A stretch of DNA of 7,266 bases, from contig QOAL01000226.1 of the NCBI GenBank assembly GCA_003978135.1, positions 1 to 7,266 on the forward strand, in the 5' to 3' direction. The stretch comes from Thermodesulfatator sp. (GTDB lineage Bacteria; Desulfobacterota; Dissulfuribacteria; Dissulfuribacterales; QOAL01). Both the position numbers and the translations under genes were made by a program. A model generated the notes under the pieces. That model ran no database searches. It was not told where the DNA came from and worked only from the letters and a program-made list of their open reading frames with translations. Positions 1-6,178 of the stretch are shown here, in pieces. How positions within the stretch are numbered: position 1 is the stretch's first letter; each line of letters begins with the position of its first letter.

Positions 1-597
1 GTACCGGTTCAGCAAGCCGGATAGAAAGGTCTCGGCCTTTTTTAACTCTTTTTCAGGCAAACACAGCTTGATGTCTGTTGACGGCTTGACGGACTGAGTG
101 CCTTGTTCAGCCAGGTGTTTTACAAGATCCAGGTAATACCATATATGGTGGCGTTTCTCCTTGTCTTCAGGTATAGGGACAGCCCTTGTAAGCAGTATTC
201 TGCGAGCATCCGTGGCATACCCAAGTATTTCAGGAATACCTGCAATCCTGAACTCCAGTGCTGATTCAAAGGAATTTGGAAACAGGATTCCCTTGCTGTA
301 GCCCTGCGGAGCAATCTGTTTAGACGTGTTGAACGGACGCAGGAGTCTGTTGATCAGGCCTGGGCCTTCCTGGCAAACGAGGATTTTCTGGATGTCAGGA
401 TGGCATTTGTATACAGGTGCTACCCAGGGTCTGGCAATCAGGTGAAGCCGGGCTTCAGGGAACAGGTCATGAACCAAACCTATTGCAGGAAATGTCATTA
501 TGGCATCACCTATCCAGTTTGTTCCTCTTATAAGGATGCTTTGTCCCATATCTGCCTGCAGTGGCTGTTTTGATAAAAGATTGTTAACTTGCAACAT
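1..597 (-). CDS. waaF: LPS heptosyltransferase (WaaF-like, GT9), N-terminal part; C-terminus beyond window
   Basis: Probable ADP-heptose:LPS heptosyltransferase II, which adds a heptose to the inner core of lipopolysaccharide on the cytoplasmic face of the inner membrane. The frame is open from the ATG at 597 through position 1 (199 codons), so only the N-terminal Rossmann domain of a roughly 340-residue family is present. Seen: the family's opening strand and loop RGTNWIGDAIM (about residues 24-34, with the expected Asp at 31), the FPNSFESALE segment (106-115) followed by an AGIPEILGYATDARR stretch, and HHIWYYLDLV (150-159), all typical of GT9. Neither candidate start has a strong Shine-Dalgarno site; an in-frame ATG at 549 would put the first strand right at the N-terminus, as is usual in this family, so 549 is a good alternative. 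It is transcribed divergently from the small gene at 649. The family call is firm; the exact acceptor (heptose I or II) is inferred from the RGTNWIGD form. Confidence 0.88.
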   Translation of the reverse strand, partial: MLQVNNLLSKQPLQADMGQSILIRGTNWIGDAIMTFPAIGLVHDLFPEARLHLIARPWVAPVYKCHPDIQKILVCQEGPGLINRLLRPFNTSKQIAPQGYSKGILFPNSFESALEFRIAGIPEILGYATDARRILLTRAVPIPEDKEKRHHIWYYLDLVKHLAEQGTQSVKPSTDIKLCLPEKELKKAETFLSGLLNRY

Positions 598-648
598 ATT
601 TTTAGCACAGTTGACTTTTAAGAAAAAAGAACAGGATTAGCAATAGAA

Positions 649-837
649 ATGGATGTGGAAAAGGATAAATCAACTGTTCCCGGAGAAGAATACGAGGTTC
701 TGAAAATTCACGTAAGACCTGACCTGTATCGGGCCTTTAGGAGATGTGTGTGGATGACAGTTCATGAAACTGGCATGTCCATAGTGGAAATACACAACAA
801 GATGATAGAGGATTTACTAAAAAGCAGGGAATGCTGA
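649..837 (+). CDS. small protein, ribbon-helix-helix-like, function unknown
   Basis: A 62-residue protein that I do not recognise by family. Its outline suggests a ribbon-helix-helix DNA-binding fold: a charged N-terminal tail (1-15), a short strand EVLKIHVRP (16-24), a helix DLYRAFRRCVWMTVHETG (25-42), then a second helix IVEIHNKMIEDLLKS (45-59). This matches the order strand-helix-turn-helix of Arc/CopG-like proteins or small antitoxins, but no partner toxin lies next to it. A poor Shine-Dalgarno match (AGGA at 632-635, 13 nt away) weakens the start. A TTGACT at 611-616 could be a -35 element, with no good -10. It is divergent from the heptosyltransferase and followed by a stem-loop at 848-866. 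The coding call is moderate; the fold is inference from pattern only. Confidence 0.5.
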   Translation: MDVEKDKSTVPGEEYEVLKIHVRPDLYRAFRRCVWMTVHETGMSIVEIHNKMIEDLLKSREC

Positions 838-847
838 AAATGGGGCA

Positions 848-866
848 AGCCAGTATTGGCTCTTTT
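848..866 (+). terminator. weak rho-independent-like terminator after the small gene
   Basis: AGCCA (848-852) and TGGCT (857-861) form a 5-bp stem with a 4-nt loop, followed by CTTTT (862-866). It starts 11 nt after the stop codon of the small gene. The stem is short, so termination strength is doubtful. Confidence 0.35.
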
Positions 867-888
867 AACTCCTGTTGATAAGCTCTGG

Positions 889-1070
889 TGGGAGCATTCC
901 CTGTTTGTCCTCATGGCCTGGGGAACGAGCAATTTCTTCCAAGATTCACCAACAGCCACTGTGCTGGCTACATGCTCTTTCTGGATACGTACCCGGTCCT
1001 ACAAACTTGAGTGTGGCTAGAACTGGCTTCCCCTTGGTGAAATCCTGGAAGAAATTGCTCGTCCCTGGCC
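889..1070. repeat. structured repeat element, copy 1: long imperfect hairpin
   Basis: This stretch recurs at 7091-7266. It starts with TGGGAGCA and the shared run CATTCCCTGTTTGTCCTCAT, then forms a long inverted repeat: the left arm 915-952 pairs with the right arm 1034-1070 over about 35 bp with a few bulges (for example GAGCAATTTCTTCC at 927-940 against its exact complement at 1047-1060). Inside, AGCCAC (954-959) can pair with GTGGCT (1013-1018). The head between is variable: copy 2 is about 4 nt longer there. The shared reading frame is broken between copies by a 1-nt indel near 924, and a further 7-nt indel lies near 893, so the hypothetical ORF crossing it is not a conserved protein. No transposase or reverse transcriptase is in the window. 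It could be a MITE-like element or a structured RNA/ssDNA repeat. Orientation is unknown. Confidence 0.75.
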
Positions 1071-1097
1071 GAAATCATCAATTAGTAGTGAACGGGA

Positions 1098-1121
1098 CAA
1101 ACCGGGAATACTCCCGGTTTG
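1098..1121. other. perfect 10-bp hairpin with tetraloop
   Basis: CAAACCGGGA (1098-1107) and TCCCGGTTTG (1112-1121) are exact reverse complements around the loop ATAC. Neither strand has a T-run after the stem, so it is not a standard rho-independent terminator. It lies 27 nt beyond the structured repeat; copy 2's flank is outside the window, so I cannot tell whether it belongs to that element. Confidence 0.6.
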
Positions 1122-1293
1122 GCAGGCCTGGAATTTTCAGCATCATCTATTATGGTGAAGTCAAAGTAATCCCTCGCAGCAGGTCCGGGTGCCGTCCGAC
1201 CGGGGTCTGCAGCACCTGAAGGCAGATATTCGACAACTTGCACGGACTTATTGAGAAGTTACCTGTTTTAAGAAAAATATGTTTGTCAGCCCT
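1122..1293. other. gene-free stretch with GC-rich foldable segment
   Basis: No convincing gene on either strand. The GC-rich part 1180-1218 can fold: CAGGT (1180-1184) with ACCTG (1214-1218), or inside that GGTC-CGG (1182-1188) with CCG (1192-1194) and GACC (1198-1201). AACTT (1235-1239) and AAGTT (1256-1260) are also complementary. It may be leader sequence for the operon that follows, or debris of an older repeat. Confidence 0.3.
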
Positions 1294-1332
1294 GGCCAAT
1301 CCTTGAAGCAGGGAGTCCTTTACGGATTGGCC
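1294..1332. promoter_or_regulatory. 9-bp perfect inverted repeat upstream of plsC (possible operator or leader hairpin)
   Basis: GGCCAATCC (1294-1302) and GGATTGGCC (1324-1332) are exact reverse complements separated by 21 nt, ending 31 nt before the preferred plsC start. A poor promoter candidate overlaps it (TTTACG 1319-1324, 18 nt, TATATA 1343-1348), which would leave almost no leader. The arms could be a repressor site or the base of an RNA hairpin; the sequence does not decide. Confidence 0.4.
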
Positions 1333-1363
1333 CTATGTCAATTATATAACTTGGGATATGGTC

Positions 1364-2104
1364 ATGAGAAAACTTATCACAGCATTGACATTTCCGGTTG
1401 TTTTGCCCCTGTCTTTCATGGTCTGCAGCCCATTTGCAATTGTTGCCTCGCTTATCACAGGTTCTGGCACGCCTTCCCACAAGGTAGCGCGGGTGTGGGC
1501 ATCAATTGTTCTTTTTGCAGCTGGTATCCGTGTCAAAACCCGGATTAAACAAGATCCTTCAGGACATACGCCGGTTATATTTGCATGCAATCATTCAAGC
1601 CTCATGGATATACCCATACTTTACAAGGCGCTGCCTGTGGAGTTTCGTTTTATTGTTAAAAAGGAGCTTTTCAAGATTCCGCTTCTCGGGCTTGCAATGA
1701 AGACTGCAGGATATATACCTATAGACAGGGCCAAGGGAAGGGCTGCACTTAAGAGTATGAAAGAGGCGGCAAGGCGTATCCGGGAAGGGGCATCCATAGT
1801 CATCTTTCCTGAAGGCACCAGGACTCTGGACGGGCGTCTACAGGGATTCAAGGAGGGCGGGTTCATGCTGGCCGTTAACTCCGGCTGCCCGGTGGTGCCC
1901 GTGGCTATCAGGGGAAGTTTCAATATTCTGAAAAAGGGCAGCATGATCGCCAGCCCTGGAGAGGTGGAAGTGATTATCGGAACACCTATTGAGGTGGTTT
2001 ATGGAGATAAAAGGCGTGACAGGAAGGAAATAACACGGCTGGCCCATGAACAGGTCAGACAAATGTTGCAGGAAGCTCAAGGAGGCTTAAATGGCACACA
2101 GTGA
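1364..2104 (+). CDS. plsC: 1-acyl-sn-glycerol-3-phosphate acyltransferase
   Basis: Transfers an acyl chain to the sn-2 position of lysophosphatidic acid to give phosphatidic acid, the precursor of membrane phospholipids, at the inner membrane. All four acyltransferase blocks are present (numbered from ATG 1364, 246 aa): NHSSLMD with the catalytic pair His77/Asp82 (HX4D), GYIPIDR (116-122), FPEGTR (148-153) and VPVAI (178-182). A hydrophobic N-terminal segment (about residues 4-31) fits a membrane anchor. Length is normal for the family. The ATG at 1358 is also in frame, but GGGA at 1353-1356 sits 7 nt from 1364 and only 1 nt from 1358, so 1364 is preferred. Its last 14 nt overlap the start of pepA, so the two are translationally coupled. 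Other lyso-lipid acyltransferases share these motifs, so the exact acceptor is inferred. Confidence 0.93.
   Translation: MRKLITALTFPVVLPLSFMVCSPFAIVASLITGSGTPSHKVARVWASIVLFAAGIRVKTRIKQDPSGHTPVIFACNHSSLMDIPILYKALPVEFRFIVKKELFKIPLLGLAMKTAGYIPIDRAKGRAALKSMKEAARRIREGASIVIFPEGTRTLDGRLQGFKEGGFMLAVNSGCPVVPVAIRGSFNILKKGSMIASPGEVEVIIGTPIEVVYGDKRRDRKEITRLAHEQVRQMLQEAQGGLNGTQ
2079..2085 (+). promoter_or_regulatory. strong ribosome binding site for pepA, inside plsC
   Basis: AAGGAGG lies 5 nt before the ATG at 2091, within the 3' end of plsC. It fixes the pepA start and lets pepA be translated while plsC is still being finished. Confidence 0.85.
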
Positions 2105-3542
2105 ATTTGCAGTAAAAAAAGGTTATAAGCTGGAAGCAGATGATCTCCTGCTTTTTTGTTACCTGGAAGAAGGACAACCTGTTTTTTCCAAGGAACAGAT
2201 CCCCGGTTTTTTGTCTGAAATCAAATGCCCTGATGAAAAGGGCAAGAGCGTGACCGCTGCTGCCGGCCTTTACAGGAATAAGCGTTTTGTGGCCAGAGCT
2301 GCAAGAATTGATGATGAAAATATCCCGATCCAGGAAGTTCTGAAACGCACCATCTCATCCGCAATATCATCAGCTGAAGAAGAAGGGCTTAAACGGGTCT
2401 GTTTATTCCTTTCACGGGAAAACAGGTCTCTTGTCAAGGCGTGCCAGGAGGCGGCTGTGCTTGGTGGCTACAAGTTTGACAAGTACCTTGAAAAGAAGGC
2501 CGAACCAGCACCGGTAGTATGCTTTCTGGATTCGGACCTGGACACCAGGGAGAAAAAAGCCATAAAAGAGCGTGCAGAGGTGCTGGGATGGGTAAATTTT
2601 GCAAGGGATATCCTTAACGAACCGCCCAACGAGATACATCCCCAGGCCCTTGCCGGCATATTTCGCAGCAGGGGCAAGAAGGCTGGCCTAAAGGTCACGG
2701 TTTGGGATGAAAAGAGGCTTCAAAAGGAAAAATGTGGAGGGGTGCTCGCTGTTGGCAAGGGAGCATCTTCAAGACCATGCCTGGTAATAGGTGAATACAA
2801 GCCCAGGAAGCCAAAGGGATTTCTGTGTCTTGTGGGCAAGGGTGTCACCATGGATACAGGCGGTTATTGTCTCAAGCCTGCCAACTCCCAGATCGGAATG
2901 AAATACGACATGGGAGGCGCAGCCATGACCTTTGCGGCTGCCTGTGCCATGGCCAGTCTCAAGGTTCCCCTGAGGATCACCGTTATAACACCCCTAGTGG
3001 AAAATGATATATCTTCCACTGCGTTTCATACTACCGATATCATTACCATGAGAAACGGAAAGAGCGTTCAGGTGGACAATACCGATGCAGAGGGGAGGCT
3101 TATCCTGGCGGATGCCCTGTGCCTGGCATCGGAAATGAACCCTGACTGGATAGTGGATGCGGCAACCCTGACAGGTGCCTGTGTAGTAGCTCTTGGTGAG
3201 GATATTGCCGGTGTTTTTGGCACGGACAGGGAATTCAACAGAATAATTATCACCGCTGGCGAAGATGCAGGAGAATACCTTTGGGAGATGCCTCTTCACA
3301 TGCCTTACATGGAGCAGTTAAAGGCCACCATTGCGGACATGAAAAATATCGGAACCCGCTGGGGCGGTGCCATTACCGCTGCACTTTTCCTCAAGAAATT
3401 CGTATCAGAAGATATTACCTGGACTCATATTGACATTGCAGGGCCATGTGTAAAGGAGGAACCATTGGGGTTTCTCGGAAAAGGTGCCAAGGGCTTCGGG
3501 GTGAGGACCCTCATGGAGCTTGCCAGGAAGCTCGGAGGTTGA
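2091..3542 (+). CDS. pepA: leucyl aminopeptidase, M17 family
   Basis: Cytosolic two-metal aminopeptidase that releases N-terminal residues from peptides; the family usually forms hexamers. The 483 residues are full length. The N-terminal domain (about 1-150) is divergent as usual; the linker motif NEPPNEIHP is at 177-185. Catalytic domain: VGKGVTMDTGG (248-258), MKYDMGG (270-276) and NTDAEGRL (330-337). The metal ligands expected from bovine lens leucine aminopeptidase are all there and fall at the same numbers: Lys250, Asp255, Asp273, Asp332, Glu334, plus catalytic Lys262 and Arg336. The site therefore looks active. Some family members also bind DNA in site-specific recombination or transcription control; nothing here shows that. 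Second gene of an operon with plsC. The stop codon TGA (3540-3542) coincides with the end of the MITE-like element, so the last residues may have been altered by that insertion. Confidence 0.96.
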   Translation: MAHSEFAVKKGYKLEADDLLLFCYLEEGQPVFSKEQIPGFLSEIKCPDEKGKSVTAAAGLYRNKRFVARAARIDDENIPIQEVLKRTISSAISSAEEEGLKRVCLFLSRENRSLVKACQEAAVLGGYKFDKYLEKKAEPAPVVCFLDSDLDTREKKAIKERAEVLGWVNFARDILNEPPNEIHPQALAGIFRSRGKKAGLKVTVWDEKRLQKEKCGGVLAVGKGASSRPCLVIGEYKPRKPKGFLCLVGKGVTMDTGGYCLKPANSQIGMKYDMGGAAMTFAAACAMASLKVPLRITVITPLVENDISSTAFHTTDIITMRNGKSVQVDNTDAEGRLILADALCLASEMNPDWIVDAATLTGACVVALGEDIAGVFGTDREFNRIIITAGEDAGEYLWEMPLHMPYMEQLKATIADMKNIGTRWGGAITAALFLKKFVSEDITWTHIDIAGPCVKEEPLGFLGKGAKGFGVRTLMELARKLGG

Positions 3543-3724
3543 GGGGCGGTCAAAAAATAAATTGGATGATGTCACGCTCAGATTTAGGTCAGGCTGAGTT
3601 GAACTGATTGAAGAAAACCGCAGGCGTAGCCGGGCTACGTAGAGGATTTTGTGAGTGAAGTTCGGCTCAGGATGGCCTGAAGATGAGATGCGAAATCGCC
3701 AAGTTATTTTTGGACAGCCCCTCA
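3541..3724. mobile_element. MITE-like element, near-full-length imperfect palindrome, no coding capacity
   Basis: A non-coding 184-bp unit whose ends are inverted repeats of about 25 bp: the left GAGGGGCGGTCAAAAAATAA (from 3541) and the complement of the right end, GAGGGGCTGTCCAAAAATAA (read from 3724 inward), followed by matching A/C-TTGG. The palindrome continues inward: CTCA..AGG.CA..CTGAG..GAACT is recognisable in both arms, ending at the centre in CGTAGCC-G-GGCTACG (3625-3639). One strand could thus fold almost entirely on itself. The ends may extend by one base to T3540/A3725. I see no clear target-site duplication, and the family of transposase that would move it is not identifiable. 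It sits exactly between the ends of two convergent operons, 9 nt from the folE2 stop, where its transcript could act as a shared terminator or block antisense read-through. Confidence 0.75.
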
Positions 3725-3733
3725 GGGGCCTTC

Positions 3734-4627
3734 TCAGGTCATCCTGCTGGTAATCTCCTCCAGGGTGCAATTCACCGCGCACTTGACGTTATGAAGATGA
3801 ATGGATTCCATGCTTATGGACTCAACCCTTATGCGGGAATCTGCCGGCAGGATATTCCCGAGTCTTTTCCCTGTTTGAAGGCAGACCATTCGCACCACAT
3901 CTTCAGCAAACTGGGGTTTACTGTGGCACGAGAGCACCAGTTCTGCCTCATCAGGACGCTTTAGCAGGTCCTGGGTTACATGGACACTGGAGGTGAGACA
4001 AAGGTAGAGGTCGTTGAAAGTTATATCTCCTTTTTGGTCTTCGATTATCAGAGTGGTAATTGAGCGCTGGGAATGGGTAGGCAAAAGCAATGGATCTGCA
4101 TTCGGGAAAAGGGCACTGTTATAGGTCTGGGTGCAGGGACAGGCTGTAATATGCATGACGGACATGCCCAGCATGGAGACAGTGGCAATTTTTTCATCTT
4201 TTTTACGTCCCCGGGTGTGCACGGAGATCTTTAATGTATCTATGGATTTTTCTCTACTTACCAGGGTTTGTCCCACGTGCGGAATATAACCACTAATATG
4301 GATTTCCGCCTGGTCACCCCTCTGCCGGGAAAGTACTTCTCGGCAAAGGACTTGGGAATAATATCTTATATCCTCAAACTGCTGGGAATAGAGCCTGGAA
4401 ATAGCTCTTTCCATCCTGGACATATGTATCCCCTTAAATGATTCTGGCAGGTTTACAACCAGTTCTGCACTGAAAGGCAGACATCCCTGGGGAATGTTCA
4501 CCCACACTTTCTTGGATGTAATTCCCACCTGGTTAAGGGGCATGTTGAAAAGGGGTTCCATCTCCGGAACATCGGCTGATGATTCAATAACAGCCTTGTG
4601 CTGCTTGCTGGAAAAACGGGGTTTCAA
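3734..4627 (-). CDS. folE2: GTP cyclohydrolase FolE2 (type IB)
   Basis: Opens GTP to 7,8-dihydroneopterin triphosphate, the first step to folate and also to preQ0/queuosine. Motifs, numbered from the start chosen here (297 aa): HMSRM (68-72), ITACPCTQ with Cys163 and Cys165 (161-168), THSQR (184-188) and ESIHLHN with His277 and His279 (274-280). The CPC, HSQR and SIHxH motifs distinguish this family (DUF198; also archaeal MptA) from the zinc-dependent FolE. Start: the TTG at 4627 forms a TTGA overlap with the glycosyltransferase stop and has AAAGGA 5 nt upstream. The alternative ATG at 4678 would add 17 residues, overlap the upstream gene by 55 nt, and has only AGAGG 11 nt away. Last gene of the four-gene operon. 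MptA makes a cyclic phosphate instead; a bacterial FolE2 role is more likely but not proven here. Confidence 0.92.
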   Translation of the reverse strand: MKPRFSSKQHKAVIESSADVPEMEPLFNMPLNQVGITSKKVWVNIPQGCLPFSAELVVNLPESFKGIHMSRMERAISRLYSQQFEDIRYYSQVLCREVLSRQRGDQAEIHISGYIPHVGQTLVSREKSIDTLKISVHTRGRKKDEKIATVSMLGMSVMHITACPCTQTYNSALFPNADPLLLPTHSQRSITTLIIEDQKGDITFNDLYLCLTSSVHVTQDLLKRPDEAELVLSCHSKPQFAEDVVRMVCLQTGKRLGNILPADSRIRVESISMESIHLHNVKCAVNCTLEEITSRMT

Positions 4628-5427
4628 ACCAATCCTTTGCCTTTCATGCTCAAGTACCAGTCCTGAACGCTCTGACATGTTGCACCGTACCTCTCGGTAA
4701 ATTCGATCATATTGTCAATCCTTGCAATTTCTTCCTGGCTGCACCTGTAGTCAGCAGCGAATTTCTTAAGCTTTAGAAGCATTCTTCCGGCACTTTTCTT
4801 GTCAAAGAATCTGCAGCTGATGCTTCCTTCATGCAGAAATCTCAGGGTAATGATCTCAGGAACCGCTGCAAATGGATATCTCCTGGCAAGTTTTAAAAAG
4901 AAAAACCAGTCCTCGCCAGGTGAAAATGCCTCGAATCCTCCTACCTCCATAAATGCCTTTCTGGTAACTGCAAATGAAGATGGAACCATGAAGCACCATC
5001 TGAAAAGTTCATTAAGACATTCCCCTGATATAAGGTGATCGGACTCAGGTATAAAAAAACTGGAACCGTCTCTTAGATTTCTGTTTTTAGTGATGCCATA
5101 GGCCGCATGAAAGCCTGGATCCATGGCCTCCAACAAAAGCTTGCAGTGATTATTGTGCCAGATATCATCGGAATCAAGAAACATGATTATCTCGCCTGTG
5201 GAATTCTGCACGCCCAGATTCCTGGCCGGCCCGGGACCGATTCTTTTGGGCGTAGTGACGATTTTTACCTGTGGAAATGCCTTTTTCACTGCTTCCTTGG
5301 TGTCATCAGTTGAGGCATCATCTACCACGATAATTTCCCTGACCATATTGCCTTGATTTAATGCGGATTCTATGGCCAGGAGCACGATTTCACTCCTGTT
5401 TCTCACAGGAATGACACAGCTTATCAT
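4624..5427 (-). CDS. family 2 glycosyltransferase (GT-A fold)
   Basis: A 267-residue nucleotide-sugar-dependent transferase; donor and acceptor cannot be read from sequence. Seen: the opening strand MISCVIPVRN (1-10), VVDDASTDDT (34-43) for nucleotide binding, ARNLG (68-72), the metal-binding DSD within FLDSDD (83-88) and the acceptor-side GEDWFF (171-176). There is no membrane helix, so it is probably cytosolic or peripheral. The frame is open further upstream to 5583, but the real first strand begins at the ATG at 5427. That ATG overlaps the stop of the PP-loop gene as ATGA, a standard coupling. No good Shine-Dalgarno site is seen, which fits translation by re-initiation. Third gene of the operon. 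Its presence beside pterin and PP-loop enzymes could mean a glycosylated product or a surface polysaccharide role unrelated to the pterin genes. Confidence 0.9.
   Translation of the reverse strand: MISCVIPVRNRSEIVLLAIESALNQGNMVREIIVVDDASTDDTKEAVKKAFPQVKIVTTPKRIGPGPARNLGVQNSTGEIIMFLDSDDIWHNNHCKLLLEAMDPGFHAAYGITKNRNLRDGSSFFIPESDHLISGECLNELFRWCFMVPSSFAVTRKAFMEVGGFEAFSPGEDWFFFLKLARRYPFAAVPEIITLRFLHEGSISCRFFDKKSAGRMLLKLKKFAADYRCSQEEIARIDNMIEFTERYGATCQSVQDWYLSMKGKGLV
4633..4638 (-). promoter_or_regulatory. ribosome binding site supporting the TTG start of folE2
   Basis: AAAGGA on the minus strand lies 5 nt ahead of the TTG at 4627, inside the end of the glycosyltransferase gene. Together with the TTGA stop/start overlap it argues for this start over the ATG at 4678. 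Confidence 0.5.
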
Positions 5428-6176
5428 GATTCTTGTCTGCCGGAAGGAAACACGTCTGCTGCCGCCTTTATCCTGCCGGAAAGACGGTGCCCGATGTAAT
5501 CCCTGACCCTTGGTATCATTTCGTCCAGGTAGGCTGCAATGTCTTTTTCTTCTGCGGTAGTAAGGGTCTGGCAAAAGAGGCATTTTCTCTCACCCCCACC
5601 AGTGGACGGCAGGCCAAGGTCCTCTAGAAAATGTCTCGATATTGCCTCTGATTCAAATTCATCATAAAGGGGAAAAGAGGTGGCAATGCCAAAATCTGCC
5701 GAAAGTTGCGCTGTACGATCCATGAATGCATGGGTTTGTTCCGGGAAAAAAGACTGTTTTCTGGCATATCCGGCAAGGATAACAGGTACGTAATGGGTTA
5801 CACAGTAGATTATTGCCCGTGTATGCATTGCCAGTTTGCATGCAACACAAACCAGGTTTTTCCCATTGAATCTGGGCATAAGTTCTTCGAATCTGTCAAG
5901 CCACAGGCCCTGGAACAGACGCCCCATATCAAGCTCCAGATAGCGCGTTTCAGGTATGTCTTCTGTGTCAGGCAACTGAGCCTCCAGGATTTTTCGAGCC
6001 AGGTCCATGCGGGTCACTGGAAATTCAGGAAACCTGGACATTCCATTCAGCATGTGAAGGAGATGTATCTTGCGCGCCCTGGGCAGCCTTTGGGAAAGGC
6101 CTGTAATGGCCATGGCATAAAGGGCAAGACTGTCTGAACCTCCTGAAAACAAGATGGCAGTGTCCTGTTTGTCCAT
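5424..6176 (-). CDS. PP-loop superfamily ATPase with two CxxC motifs (TtcA/TtuA-like?)
   Basis: An ATP pyrophosphatase-type enzyme that would adenylate its substrate. The PP-loop is SGGSDS (residues 11-16, from ATG 6176; 250 aa). CVAC (110-113), Cys125 and CLFC (199-202) follow; a CxxC in the middle plus cysteine(s) about 85 residues later is the layout of the iron-sulfur cluster in the tRNA thiolases TtcA and TtuA, but the N- and C-terminal zinc fingers of TtuA are missing. QueC (7-cyano-7-deazaguanine synthase) and WbpG-type sugar amidotransferases are other PP-loop options, suggested by the FolE2 and glycosyltransferase neighbours; neither fits well by motif or length. The ATG at 6176 is chosen because AGGAGG lies 7 nt upstream; the GTG at 6182 overlaps the upstream stop as GTGA but has its ribosome site too close. 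Second gene of the operon. The superfamily call is firm, the substrate unknown. Confidence 0.85.
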   Translation of the reverse strand: MDKQDTAILFSGGSDSLALYAMAITGLSQRLPRARKIHLLHMLNGMSRFPEFPVTRMDLARKILEAQLPDTEDIPETRYLELDMGRLFQGLWLDRFEELMPRFNGKNLVCVACKLAMHTRAIIYCVTHYVPVILAGYARKQSFFPEQTHAFMDRTAQLSADFGIATSFPLYDEFESEAISRHFLEDLGLPSTGGGERKCLFCQTLTTAEEKDIAAYLDEMIPRVRDYIGHRLSGRIKAAADVFPSGRQES

Positions 6177-6178
6177 GT

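Noticed and set aside
889..1070. Integron attC site as an explanation for the structured repeat
   Set aside because: I see no GTTRRRY/RYYYAAC core boxes at the ends, no cassette-like gene spacing and no integrase.
875..1219. Open frame of 114 codons across repeat copy 1, similar in translation to one at 7027-7260
   Set aside because: The similarity is at nucleotide level; a 1-nt indel shifts the frame between the two copies while base identity continues, and much of the sequence is an inverted repeat. There is no ribosome binding site.
1279..1548. Plus-strand frame of 89 codons at the start of plsC
   Set aside because: It lies mostly inside plsC in another frame; plsC has all its motifs and a better start.
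3405..3782. Minus-strand open frame of 125 codons across the MITE-like element
   Set aside because: It spans the ends of pepA and folE2 and the whole palindrome, with no family motif; it is a by-product of the element's sequence.
5428..5583. N-terminal extension of the glycosyltransferase frame to 5583
   Set aside because: The added residues are low-complexity basic sequence in the shadow of the PP-loop gene; the first strand of the fold begins at the ATG at 5427, which overlaps the previous stop.
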